DNA from: Batkoa obscura
Taxonomy: Eukaryota; Entomophthoromycota; Entomophthoromycetes; Entomophthorales; Batkoaceae
Assembly (NCBI GenBank): GCA_030770535.1
Contig: JASVEC010000067.1
Span: 1-64,000 of the forward strand
Length of the DNA stretch: 64,000 nucleotides
Direction of reading: 5' to 3'
The notes below the pieces were generated by a model. It ran no database searches and was not told the origin of the DNA. It worked only from the letters and a program-made list of their open reading frames with translations. A program made the position numbers and the translations under genes. Of the stretch, positions 46,812 to 57,551 are shown in pieces. Numbering within the stretch: position 1 is the first letter of the stretch; each line of letters begins with the position of its first letter.

Positions 46812-47420
46812 TTATTTTCCATGTTTATGCTCCCTTTTACCATGTTTTTTATCACCATGTTTTTCACTTGCTAACTCACGCTTATTATGCTTGTGTCTTT
46901 TATTAGGATATTTCTTATGGTTGATAGGTTCAGGATTTGAGTGTTTATTCACTTTCATATCATTCCCACGTTTATTATATTGGTTCTTGTTTTCGTTATC
47001 ATGATTAGCTTTATGTTGTCCTTTATTACTATTATGTTTATGATCCTTATATCCAGTTTTAAGGTTTTGGGAGTAATTTTCATCACGCTTAACATTATGA
47101 TGACCTTTAGGATCTACCTTATTATCATACTCTGGATGCTTCTTGTTACCGTCCTTGTGATGACCAGCAGAGTTCAAATGTTGATTTGAACCTTCATTTC
47201 GTTTATTGTAATGAGACTTATTTTCCATTTCATGTTTCTTTACATTATTATGCTTATTATGTTTATATCTAAGTTTACCATTAGCATGATTATTGGGTTC
47301 GGAACCTAAACCGTGACCTGATGGAGGGTGATAGGCAACATTATTGCTTCCATTATCAGCTGATAAAGGGATGGAAGTTACTAAAGAAAGAATAAAGAGA
47401 ATGATATATGACTTATACAT
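46812..47420 (-). CDS. Secreted His/Lys/Asn-rich protein, IR2 left copy (202 aa)
   Basis: A signal peptide (MYKSYIILFILSLVTSIPLS) precedes a mature chain extraordinarily rich in His, Lys and Asn, with many HK, HNK and GHH clusters. It has several Lys-Arg dibasic sites (YNKRN, NVKRD, YNKRG, PNKRH, HNKRE, GKRE) and no cysteine. The clustered histidines suggest metal binding. The dibasic sites suggest Kex2 cleavage into peptides. Both are inference. The first ~195 residues are identical to the right copy, and the last seven (REHKHGK) differ because the identical part of the palindrome ends inside the gene. Confidence 0.8.
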   Translation of the reverse strand: MYKSYIILFILSLVTSIPLSADNGSNNVAYHPPSGHGLGSEPNNHANGKLRYKHNKHNNVKKHEMENKSHYNKRNEGSNQHLNSAGHHKDGNKKHPEYDNKVDPKGHHNVKRDENYSQNLKTGYKDHKHNSNKGQHKANHDNENKNQYNKRGNDMKVNKHSNPEPINHKKYPNKRHKHNKRELASEKHGDKKHGKREHKHGK

Positions 47421-48950
47421 ATTAAGAATAAAAATAGTTAGTTAATTCTGTTTTTGTTTTTGTCTTTGAGGTTATTGCTTTTGATAGGTATTCATTAATA
47501 ATTTCTCTGATGTTTATATTGTTCATACTTCACTATACATTCAAAGCCAAGAAATGGGTTGGGGCAATTAATTATTTAAGTTTATATATAGATATAATAT
47601 ATGTCAATATTTGCTATATTATACTATATAATCCTTTCTTGGCCTTTAAACTGAAAGCCGCTGATAATTCTAAATTGTATTTTATATATTAGCAATATTA
47701 TTGTTCCTTTTAATTTAACTGACATGGTTTAAGGTTCGTTAGTTTATTAGTCGCTTTGTTATTTTAGTATATTTTGAAACATATCTTAAAAATAGATAAT
47801 TAAACTTAATATTATTTTATGAATAGATTTAAATTTAGATAAATATTAATTAAAAAATAATAATAGAATAATAACCGTTAGCTTAGGTTCGAAATATTTT
47901 ATAATGTTATTTGTAATTTTAAGTATAGGTTTATTAATAGTCTATATGAATTGTATTATCTAAACGCATATATATATATATATTATAGATAAAACTATAT
48001 AGTTTATTAGAGATTAGGACGATATTAAATTATTTGAATATAGTTTTTATTAACATGAAATTAGATAAAAATTTTTGTTAATTTTATAGCCAAGCTTTAA
48101 TGCTAAATTAATCTGTTTATCAAAAGCTGCATAAATAAAATATTATTTGGTTATTTTTAAAAAGCGTAAAGTGACAACTCTTTCATTGTTTTTGATTTTA
48201 AAACTTAAAGATATCGCTATTAAAATAAACGATAAAACTGAGTTAATAATTGTGTTTTAAAATGAAAAGAGATACTAGTACATTATATATTTAAATAATT
48301 TAATTAATCCCTGTTTTGGATTTTAAACTGCTTAAAATTGGACAAAAATACTCAAAAAAATATATCCCTATTATAGCAATCTATGAGGATAATAAATAAA
48401 TTGTAATGCTTTCACACCAGTCCAACTATATGATGATTTGATAATAGGTCAAACTAAATAAATTGATTCTATTGTAATTATTGTGACAAAGATTAGACAA
48501 AATATAACAGACCAAGATGAGAACACTGTAAAAGAAAAAAGAAGCAGAAATACAATCAGGACTTAAAGATAAAAATTATATTAACTATAGAGTTGATCAT
48601 AGTTTCATATAAACAAATAGATTAAATTGACAATCACAAAGATTCTGCATTCTTCTATTGGCATTAACATGTTTTTTATTTAACCAATTTCGGCTTTAAA
48701 ATAAGCATGTGATTCCAAATATCTACTCTATTATATTTAAAAGTGTAAAGTATAATTCATAGCACATGAGATAGTATCATTAATATCAGAAAATATGCTT
48801 AATCCTTTGTTTTAGGAAGAATGCGATATATACAAAATAATAAAATATTTTATATATTAATTCTATAAAAATGTTATTAAACTTAATATTAGTTATAATA
48901 TAAATTTACTTGAGTTCCTTTCCATTTCAAAGTCATAATCATTGCAACTT
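47421..48950. other. Intergenic, IR2 core left arm
   Basis: 1.5 kb of AT-rich DNA between the His-rich and F-box-like genes, mirrored exactly at 51991-53520. It holds their promoter and 3' regions and an (AT)n run near 47970. No gene was recognised. Confidence 0.6.
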
Positions 48951-50384
48951 TCATATGCTATAAACTATAAGTAGGGATGATATAAAATCAAATGTAGATT
49001 TACCTGAGACACATTGCTTAAAACGATCATCAATATCAAACCAAAACAACATTGGGATTTCGTTTAATTTGCTATAGATAGTATCAATATAATGTGGCTT
49101 CTTATTATAAGGATTAGAAAAAGTAAGAGATAGCGGGCTCTTAACCTTATGGCTAAATTTAATTTCGTTGCTTGCATCACTCTCATTATCTTCTGGGAAT
49201 TGTAAATGAGAGATATGAACGTATTTAAGATTTGGAAAGAGCATTATAAAATAAAATAAATTTTGAAATGAAGACTCTAAAATATTAATTTGCAACTTTT
49301 TAATGTATTTACATTGAATTAAACTATTTTGACTTGGTAATTGGTTATAGTATTCAGTATCTGTTAAATTACTATTGCTTAAATCGAATTTCTTTAGTAT
49401 ACAATTGTCACCTTTAAGGTTGGGCGCGCAAAATGTAACTGTATCAACATTTGGTAACAAATTGATTAATTTGAGCATATCTTTTGATAAATAATAACAT
49501 ATGATTGACTTCAACGTTGTTACTTTGGTAAAGTCATACTCGCTTAATACATCTGATCCAAGTGGGCCTAAAGAACGAATATTTGAATACTCAATTCCTC
49601 TAGCATTAAAATTGTCTAAGTTAATACCAAACAGATCCAATTTCACGCTTTTCAATTTATTCAAGTTCCCAAAGCAATTGACATCAAAACCATTATGAAC
49701 ATTACCACTTATTGTTAGTTCTAAATCCGAATTAAAATCTATATAACGCTTGTAATTAGCAGGTTTATCAAAATGTTTGACAAATAATTTCAATACTCTC
49801 AATTTATTAAATTCCGCTTTAACCTTATCAAGTCCGTCAAGGTCTAAAGAAAGTTGGGAACTTAACTTAAATGATATTAATTTTGATGGATTCAAAAACT
49901 CAAAAATAGAGCCAATATCCCCTTGATAGTTATCAATATCAACACATTCAACTTGTTGTAAATGTTTTTCAAAAATTTTCAAATTAAAAATATAATCTTC
50001 ACAATAAAGATGTAACTTAATCTTTTTCAATTTCGGAGGTACCACAGCTAATTTAGTAAATTCGCTTTCATCGCTAAAAATTCCATCATAAGATATTGAA
50101 TTTACGTTTGGACAATACTTAATAAAATCAATAGTATGGTCATTTAGACTCAAATGTCTTACTAGTGGTCCATGCTTTTTAACAAATATCTGCTGATAAT
50201 TCGTGTACTTTCTTTTGTCTTTATCAAAATAAACTGTGTGAGTTAGATTGTATTTGATTATTCTATTTATGATACCAAATAGTGATTTATTTAAAAAACG
50301 AAGGTTGAATAATTCTTTTGGATTTAATAACTGGAATATTTCTTCTAATAATATGTCTGATAAACTGTCGAAAGTTGGCTTCAT
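48951..50384 (-). CDS. F-box-like leucine-rich protein, IR2 left copy (477 aa)
   Basis: The N-terminal ~45 residues match an F-box: FDSLSDILLEEIFQLLNPKEL, then FNLRFLNKSLFGII. The rest is a chain of irregular leucine-rich units (for example LKKIKLHLYCEDYIF, LRVLKLFVKHF, LKSVKLDLFGINL, LKKFDLSNSNL, IKKLQINILESS, LKYVHISHLQF) with ~25-30 residue spacing. This is the usual layout of F-box/LRR substrate adaptors of SCF ubiquitin ligases. The target is unknown. A GTAAAT donor-like site near the 3' end leaves room for a different C-terminus by splicing. The protein is identical in the right arm. Confidence 0.8.
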   Translation of the reverse strand: MKPTFDSLSDILLEEIFQLLNPKELFNLRFLNKSLFGIINRIIKYNLTHTVYFDKDKRKYTNYQQIFVKKHGPLVRHLSLNDHTIDFIKYCPNVNSISYDGIFSDESEFTKLAVVPPKLKKIKLHLYCEDYIFNLKIFEKHLQQVECVDIDNYQGDIGSIFEFLNPSKLISFKLSSQLSLDLDGLDKVKAEFNKLRVLKLFVKHFDKPANYKRYIDFNSDLELTISGNVHNGFDVNCFGNLNKLKSVKLDLFGINLDNFNARGIEYSNIRSLGPLGSDVLSEYDFTKVTTLKSIICYYLSKDMLKLINLLPNVDTVTFCAPNLKGDNCILKKFDLSNSNLTDTEYYNQLPSQNSLIQCKYIKKLQINILESSFQNLFYFIMLFPNLKYVHISHLQFPEDNESDASNEIKFSHKVKSPLSLTFSNPYNKKPHYIDTIYSKLNEIPMLFWFDIDDRFKQCVSGKSTFDFISSLLIVYSI

Positions 50385-50394
50385 TTTATTATTA

Positions 50395-50546
50395 AATTAA
50401 AATTCTTTTATTTGAGTTTATATACCTTTTGTAATTCAGGAACAGATTGTTTTTAACCCAATCAAAAAAAGAAGAGTAAAGGTCTAGTAGTAACAAGCTG
50501 GAAGGTAAATGAAATAAAAATAAATGAATAGCTATTTATATTTAAC
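50395..50546. promoter_or_regulatory. 152-bp palindrome spacer, presumed bidirectional promoter
   Basis: The only non-mirrored DNA at the centre of IR2. It lies between two divergent, identical F-box-like genes whose ATGs are at 50384 (minus) and 50557 (plus), so both promoters must lie in or across it. It includes a GC-richer TCAGGAACAG and a purine-rich AAAAAAAGAAGAGTAAAGG patch. Confidence 0.6.
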
Positions 50547-50556
50547 TAATAATAAA

Positions 50557-51990
50557 ATGAAGCCAACTTTCGACAGTTTATCAGACATATTATTAGAAGA
50601 AATATTCCAGTTATTAAATCCAAAAGAATTATTCAACCTTCGTTTTTTAAATAAATCACTATTTGGTATCATAAATAGAATAATCAAATACAATCTAACT
50701 CACACAGTTTATTTTGATAAAGACAAAAGAAAGTACACGAATTATCAGCAGATATTTGTTAAAAAGCATGGACCACTAGTAAGACATTTGAGTCTAAATG
50801 ACCATACTATTGATTTTATTAAGTATTGTCCAAACGTAAATTCAATATCTTATGATGGAATTTTTAGCGATGAAAGCGAATTTACTAAATTAGCTGTGGT
50901 ACCTCCGAAATTGAAAAAGATTAAGTTACATCTTTATTGTGAAGATTATATTTTTAATTTGAAAATTTTTGAAAAACATTTACAACAAGTTGAATGTGTT
51001 GATATTGATAACTATCAAGGGGATATTGGCTCTATTTTTGAGTTTTTGAATCCATCAAAATTAATATCATTTAAGTTAAGTTCCCAACTTTCTTTAGACC
51101 TTGACGGACTTGATAAGGTTAAAGCGGAATTTAATAAATTGAGAGTATTGAAATTATTTGTCAAACATTTTGATAAACCTGCTAATTACAAGCGTTATAT
51201 AGATTTTAATTCGGATTTAGAACTAACAATAAGTGGTAATGTTCATAATGGTTTTGATGTCAATTGCTTTGGGAACTTGAATAAATTGAAAAGCGTGAAA
51301 TTGGATCTGTTTGGTATTAACTTAGACAATTTTAATGCTAGAGGAATTGAGTATTCAAATATTCGTTCTTTAGGCCCACTTGGATCAGATGTATTAAGCG
51401 AGTATGACTTTACCAAAGTAACAACGTTGAAGTCAATCATATGTTATTATTTATCAAAAGATATGCTCAAATTAATCAATTTGTTACCAAATGTTGATAC
51501 AGTTACATTTTGCGCGCCCAACCTTAAAGGTGACAATTGTATACTAAAGAAATTCGATTTAAGCAATAGTAATTTAACAGATACTGAATACTATAACCAA
51601 TTACCAAGTCAAAATAGTTTAATTCAATGTAAATACATTAAAAAGTTGCAAATTAATATTTTAGAGTCTTCATTTCAAAATTTATTTTATTTTATAATGC
51701 TCTTTCCAAATCTTAAATACGTTCATATCTCTCATTTACAATTCCCAGAAGATAATGAGAGTGATGCAAGCAACGAAATTAAATTTAGCCATAAGGTTAA
51801 GAGCCCGCTATCTCTTACTTTTTCTAATCCTTATAATAAGAAGCCACATTATATTGATACTATCTATAGCAAATTAAACGAAATCCCAATGTTGTTTTGG
51901 TTTGATATTGATGATCGTTTTAAGCAATGTGTCTCAGGTAAATCTACATTTGATTTTATATCATCCCTACTTATAGTTTATAGCATATGA
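50557..51990 (+). CDS. F-box-like leucine-rich protein, IR2 right copy (477 aa)
   Basis: Identical protein to 48951-50384. An upstream in-frame ATG at 50524 would add 11 residues encoded in the spacer. I choose 50557 because the mirrored copy can only start there and the F-box begins right after it. Two identical divergent copies double the gene dose and are expected to convert each other. Confidence 0.8.
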   Translation: MKPTFDSLSDILLEEIFQLLNPKELFNLRFLNKSLFGIINRIIKYNLTHTVYFDKDKRKYTNYQQIFVKKHGPLVRHLSLNDHTIDFIKYCPNVNSISYDGIFSDESEFTKLAVVPPKLKKIKLHLYCEDYIFNLKIFEKHLQQVECVDIDNYQGDIGSIFEFLNPSKLISFKLSSQLSLDLDGLDKVKAEFNKLRVLKLFVKHFDKPANYKRYIDFNSDLELTISGNVHNGFDVNCFGNLNKLKSVKLDLFGINLDNFNARGIEYSNIRSLGPLGSDVLSEYDFTKVTTLKSIICYYLSKDMLKLINLLPNVDTVTFCAPNLKGDNCILKKFDLSNSNLTDTEYYNQLPSQNSLIQCKYIKKLQINILESSFQNLFYFIMLFPNLKYVHISHLQFPEDNESDASNEIKFSHKVKSPLSLTFSNPYNKKPHYIDTIYSKLNEIPMLFWFDIDDRFKQCVSGKSTFDFISSLLIVYSI

Positions 51991-53520
51991 AAGTTGCAAT
52001 GATTATGACTTTGAAATGGAAAGGAACTCAAGTAAATTTATATTATAACTAATATTAAGTTTAATAACATTTTTATAGAATTAATATATAAAATATTTTA
52101 TTATTTTGTATATATCGCATTCTTCCTAAAACAAAGGATTAAGCATATTTTCTGATATTAATGATACTATCTCATGTGCTATGAATTATACTTTACACTT
52201 TTAAATATAATAGAGTAGATATTTGGAATCACATGCTTATTTTAAAGCCGAAATTGGTTAAATAAAAAACATGTTAATGCCAATAGAAGAATGCAGAATC
52301 TTTGTGATTGTCAATTTAATCTATTTGTTTATATGAAACTATGATCAACTCTATAGTTAATATAATTTTTATCTTTAAGTCCTGATTGTATTTCTGCTTC
52401 TTTTTTCTTTTACAGTGTTCTCATCTTGGTCTGTTATATTTTGTCTAATCTTTGTCACAATAATTACAATAGAATCAATTTATTTAGTTTGACCTATTAT
52501 CAAATCATCATATAGTTGGACTGGTGTGAAAGCATTACAATTTATTTATTATCCTCATAGATTGCTATAATAGGGATATATTTTTTTGAGTATTTTTGTC
52601 CAATTTTAAGCAGTTTAAAATCCAAAACAGGGATTAATTAAATTATTTAAATATATAATGTACTAGTATCTCTTTTCATTTTAAAACACAATTATTAACT
52701 CAGTTTTATCGTTTATTTTAATAGCGATATCTTTAAGTTTTAAAATCAAAAACAATGAAAGAGTTGTCACTTTACGCTTTTTAAAAATAACCAAATAATA
52801 TTTTATTTATGCAGCTTTTGATAAACAGATTAATTTAGCATTAAAGCTTGGCTATAAAATTAACAAAAATTTTTATCTAATTTCATGTTAATAAAAACTA
52901 TATTCAAATAATTTAATATCGTCCTAATCTCTAATAAACTATATAGTTTTATCTATAATATATATATATATATGCGTTTAGATAATACAATTCATATAGA
53001 CTATTAATAAACCTATACTTAAAATTACAAATAACATTATAAAATATTTCGAACCTAAGCTAACGGTTATTATTCTATTATTATTTTTTAATTAATATTT
53101 ATCTAAATTTAAATCTATTCATAAAATAATATTAAGTTTAATTATCTATTTTTAAGATATGTTTCAAAATATACTAAAATAACAAAGCGACTAATAAACT
53201 AACGAACCTTAAACCATGTCAGTTAAATTAAAAGGAACAATAATATTGCTAATATATAAAATACAATTTAGAATTATCAGCGGCTTTCAGTTTAAAGGCC
53301 AAGAAAGGATTATATAGTATAATATAGCAAATATTGACATATATTATATCTATATATAAACTTAAATAATTAATTGCCCCAACCCATTTCTTGGCTTTGA
53401 ATGTATAGTGAAGTATGAACAATATAAACATCAGAGAAATTATTAATGAATACCTATCAAAAGCAATAACCTCAAAGACAAAAACAAAAACAGAATTAAC
53501 TAACTATTTTTATTCTTAAT
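51991..53520. other. Intergenic, IR2 core right arm
   Basis: Exact mirror of 47421-48950. No gene was recognised. Confidence 0.6.
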
Positions 53521-54201
53521 ATGTATAAGTCATATATCATTCTCTTTATTCTTTCTTTAGTAACTTCCATCCCTTTATCAGCTGATAATGGAAGCAATAA
53601 TGTTGCCTATCACCCTCCATCAGGTCACGGTTTAGGTTCCGAACCCAATAATCATGCTAATGGTAAACTTAGATATAAACATAATAAGCATAATAATGTA
53701 AAGAAACATGAAATGGAAAATAAGTCTCATTACAATAAACGAAATGAAGGTTCAAATCAACATTTGAACTCTGCTGGTCATCACAAGGACGGTAACAAGA
53801 AGCATCCAGAGTATGATAATAAGGTAGATCCTAAAGGTCATCATAATGTTAAGCGTGATGAAAATTACTCCCAAAACCTTAAAACTGGATATAAGGATCA
53901 TAAACATAATAGTAATAAAGGACAACATAAAGCTAATCATGATAACGAAAACAAGAACCAATATAATAAACGTGGGAATGATATGAAAGTGAATAAACAC
54001 TCAAATCCTGAACCTATCAACCATAAGAAATATCCTAATAAAAGACACAAGCATAATAAGCGTGAGTTAGCAAGTGAAAAACATGGTGATAAAAAACATG
54101 GTAAAGAGGAACATAGAAATAATGAACGTGAATTTGGAGATAAAATTGATAAGGATGATAAGGATGATAAGGATGACAAGTATAAAAAGTATGGAAATTA
54201 A
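53521..54201 (+). CDS. Secreted His/Lys/Asn-rich protein, IR2 right copy (226 aa)
   Basis: Same signal peptide and His/Lys/Asn-rich body as 46812-47420. After HGDKKHGK the tail differs: EEHRNNEREFGDKIDK, then an acidic-basic DDK-type repeat and KYKKYGN. It is thus 24 residues longer than the left copy. The tail repeats are written as a GATAAG-type DNA repeat (~54148-54180). Which tail is ancestral cannot be told. Confidence 0.8.
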   Translation: MYKSYIILFILSLVTSIPLSADNGSNNVAYHPPSGHGLGSEPNNHANGKLRYKHNKHNNVKKHEMENKSHYNKRNEGSNQHLNSAGHHKDGNKKHPEYDNKVDPKGHHNVKRDENYSQNLKTGYKDHKHNSNKGQHKANHDNENKNQYNKRGNDMKVNKHSNPEPINHKKYPNKRHKHNKRELASEKHGDKKHGKEEHRNNEREFGDKIDKDDKDDKDDKYKKYGN

Positions 54202-54539
54202 AAAGATCAAAAACACAGAAATTAACAATTTCAACATTTTTATTTCAAAAGGGATTACTATCAAAATGATTGTTGTCGTTTTTAATAAAGCATTTGAAAA
54301 TACATTACTGTTGATTTTTTTAGTTTTTACCTTATTTCTATTGTATGAATTCACTATTCATGTAGATTTTGAATGAATTATAAAACTTTATTAACATTCT
54401 AATATATTTTAGGCATTTATAAATAACCTTGACTTATTTTGATTATTTTGTATTTACATATTAAAGGTATAGTGATCAAGGGAAAGCATACTGTAAAAAG
54501 TGGGTAAATCTTCAAGTATTTTTATTTTTAAATATTACT
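54202..54539. other. Intergenic after the right His-rich gene
   Basis: Diverged match to the equivalent region left of 46811. No gene was recognised. Confidence 0.5.
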
Positions 54540-54870
54540 TTAAATACAGCGTGGACCACTTTTCTTTAAATGTCCTTCCATTAACACTTTGTAGTACTAT
54601 AGTGTTTGAACCCCAGGTTATAACCTTCTGGTCTCCATAAATTTTATTTATGAGGCTGTGTCAATCTTTAAGGATTTTGATCCACACTTTGCGGCAAATT
54701 TCTGTTCCTCAGTCCCATAGACTACCTACTGTATATATATCAGGTTTGCCTTTGAATCACACCCAGAACAACCGTCTGGAACTTCACTCATATCTAAGTT
54801 TTCTTTATAAACATTAAACCACTTGAGTGTTTGCCCTTTGAAAAAAAACATTGCTTTAAATCTATAGTTT
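54540..54870 (-). pseudogene. Decayed coding-like tract, family unidentified
   Basis: Base composition is richer in G+C than its surroundings, and short stretches in more than one minus-strand frame look protein-like (Cys/Trp/Lys-containing). No intact reading frame covers it and no family was recognised. It has no obvious counterpart at the matching place of the left arm. It is treated as a relic only. Confidence 0.35.
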
Positions 54871-55214
54871 ACTAATAAAATAAAATTATTATAAAGCAGA
54901 TTGCATTTAGATGTCTTTCATTGTTTTTAATTGTACCTAACTTTTTTAACATGTAGTCTAATAATACAAAAACTGCAACACTTGATCTCATGCTAAAAAA
55001 AACTAGTTCCAAATTAAAACCAATAAATGACATCTGACCACAACCTGTTCTAGAAGTAGCGTATTACAAATATTAAATAATTAGGTGTAAACGTTTGATC
55101 ATTTAGAAGCCACTGACGCCACCCCTTTTTAAGATTGACTAGTTTAATGAGATTAAAAAGCTAAATAAATAATTAGACTAAAAAAATTTATTAACAATCT
55201 ATCAGATAAAAATT

Positions 55215-56316
55215 ATGGTTTTGAAAGAGCAAGTACTAGTGAGCGGGGGAACAGGGTATATAGCACAACAAGTAATCTTTGATTTATTAAAGCTTGGATA
55301 CGTTGTCAACACCACAGTAAGAAAGCTTCAAGATTCCAGATGTGATATACTAAATCGATGGAAAGAGGAGTTCCCAAATCAGCTAGCTATATTCGAAGCC
55401 GATTTGTTGAAAAAGGGCTCCTTTATTCCAGCATTAGAAGGGTGTAAAGCTGTGTTTCATTTAGCCACCCCTGTTTTGATTAAGAATCTACCTACTGATC
55501 CATACGAAGAGCAAGTTAAACCTGCAGTTGAAGGTATGTAAATTTTCATAATGATATAATGGTGATAGTAACAATGACCAGGAACCCAAAATTTATTTAA
55601 AGACATTTCAAAGGTTGATACTATTACTGATATTATTGTAACTAGTAGTGTTTCTGCTATATTTACTACTTTTGACATTAAGGAGAAATATTATACTGAG
55701 AAAGATTTTAACCTTAATGAAACTATTGAGTCGAGTGCTTATGCGTATTGTAAAACTCAAGCTGAATTGAAAGTATGGGAGTTTGGAAAACAACATTTTA
55801 ACAAATATAGGATCTTGGTTATTAATCCAGGCTTAGTGTTTGGGCCATCAGCTGGGGTTGAAAAATTCTCACTTAATGGAAATGAGAGTAATGCGGGACT
55901 GGAACATATTAAAAACTATCTCAAAGGAGTTCATAAGCTCATCCCTGAGGGTGATCTTTAGTTTTAAATAATGAATAATAGCTCATCGTTAATAGTTAGG
56001 CGGACGTACTTATGTTGATATACGTAATGTAAGTGAAACTCACATTAAGGCTTATGAAAACAAAGATGCAAGTGGACGATTCATTTGCAATAATGATACT
56101 TTTTCTTGGGAAGAGTTTACTGGGGTGTTAAAGAAATCATTACCTGATGCCTCTTTACCATCTGAGATTAATCGACAATTAAAAGAGGAAAGTCTACCAA
56201 AGTTTGATAATACTAAATCTAAAGAGGTACTTGGTATCAATTATATTTCATTGGAATCTTCTGTCAAAGAACAATTGAAACAATTTATCGATTTACCTTA
56301 TAAAGTTAAAGGATAA
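55215..56316 (+). CDS. Extended SDR reductase (Gre2-like), three exons, IR2 right copy
   Basis: Exons are 55215-55533, 55582-55950 and 56000-56316, giving 334 aa. Exon lengths equal those of the left copy and phases match. GGTGYIA, Ser129 and the YAYCK catalytic pair (Tyr160, Lys164) are all present, so it should be active. First-exon protein identity to the left copy is about 90%, and part of exon 3 is identical in DNA, again mosaic. Intron 2 starts GTGATC instead of the usual GTAAAT-like donor seen in the left copy, so splicing could be weaker. The substrate is unknown. Confidence 0.9.
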
Positions 56317-57551
56317 ATAAAACAAATGTAGCTATACATATACAGCTATTATTATTATTTTTACACACACTATTATATACATTTATCTAATATTAAATAA
56401 GGGCATGGTATTTATAAAATCAAATTAACTAACTGGTTTTTGATTTTTTTTAAAAATCAAATATTCAAAAGAGTTCTATTTATCACAAAAAGAAAAATAT
56501 AGTAAGTTAACGTTTTTAGTGCAATACATCTCAATGTATTACTCTGAAAGGTATACAATTTTATCATACATACTCGTACTGTTTTCAGAAAGAGATCAAC
56601 AAAAAGAACCGCATTTAACTTTCAACCCCAAAATATTGGTTTTAATTAAGAACTTATATTCAAGACATAAAAATAGTAAAATGAGAACTTTGATTTTTAT
56701 ATAAAGACGTGTCCAAGACAATGTTGATAGGAGTTTGGAAAGGAGTTAAAAATTTAACAAGGGTTAATTTTTGTTCTGTTAAATTCAAACAATATTTTAT
56801 TTTATACGGATAAATTTAAATCCAAGGCTCAACTTTATTCCGATTTTATTTAATATTAAAGAAACAGCTTATACCTCCTACATCCACTTTTTAAGTCCTT
56901 TTTATTTACTAGCAATAATAAAATACTTAGGAGTTCTTTAGCGCTTTTAAAATTTTTATACAAAAAAGATAACTTAAACATAAATGCGGAGAACATAAAA
57001 AGAATGTTTTTTCTGTTGAATAAATTAATCAATTTTTTTGTAATTTTGACCTACCTAAAAAATAGAAAAAATAGTGAAAAAAATATATATTAATTGCTTT
57101 TTATTATTTTTGATTAAATCTAAACATTAATATTTATCAAACGGTATCACTACTTATGTTCGCGATTAAGGAGATGGCAAAAATATTACTATTAATAATA
57201 CTTGAAATTGGTTAGAAGTATCTAAAACTTGTAAGGATAATAAAAATGGCTATTAATATATTTATGTTTCAATTCTTTATGTGAAACATCGTTAAATAAA
57301 ATTTAATTCATTAAAAAAAATGCATATTCATTAGCTCCTCTATTTTATATTAAAAATTTTGGTTGCTGTTATTAAGTTAATTTAAGGATTTGAATTTTAT
57401 TTATAGTTTCGAGAAAAGTTTAAGGGCAAAAAAGTTAAAACTACACTCGGTGTATTATAGTTTTTCAAGAAAAAAGAGCAATTATTAATTTTATAGTATA
57501 TGCAATGTTTATTAGAAAAATAAAGATAATAAAGATAATAAAGATAATGAA
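56317..57551. other. Convergent intergenic region, IR2 right arm
   Basis: AT-rich. A very decayed MITE-like trace (~57000-57092) is possible. Three ATAATAAAG-type repeats stand next to the 3' end of the 606 aa gene at ~57524-57546. Confidence 0.5.

Larger units (their letters stand above)
46836..50394. repeat. IR2 core, left arm (3559 bp, apparently identical to right arm)
   Basis: Every matched landmark satisfies left + right = 100941, including four ORF boundaries and intergenic text, so there is no net length difference from 46836 to 50394. Proteins encoded in both arms are identical within it. Confidence 0.92.
50547..54105. repeat. IR2 core, right arm
   Basis: Inverted partner of 46836-50394. 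It diverges from the left arm after GGTAAA inside the His-rich gene. Confidence 0.92.

Noticed and set aside
47510-47692. 60-codon ORF present in both IR2 arms (mirror 53249-53431)
   Set aside because: Conservation is explained by the perfect palindrome. It lies in the promoter region of the His-rich gene and has no features.
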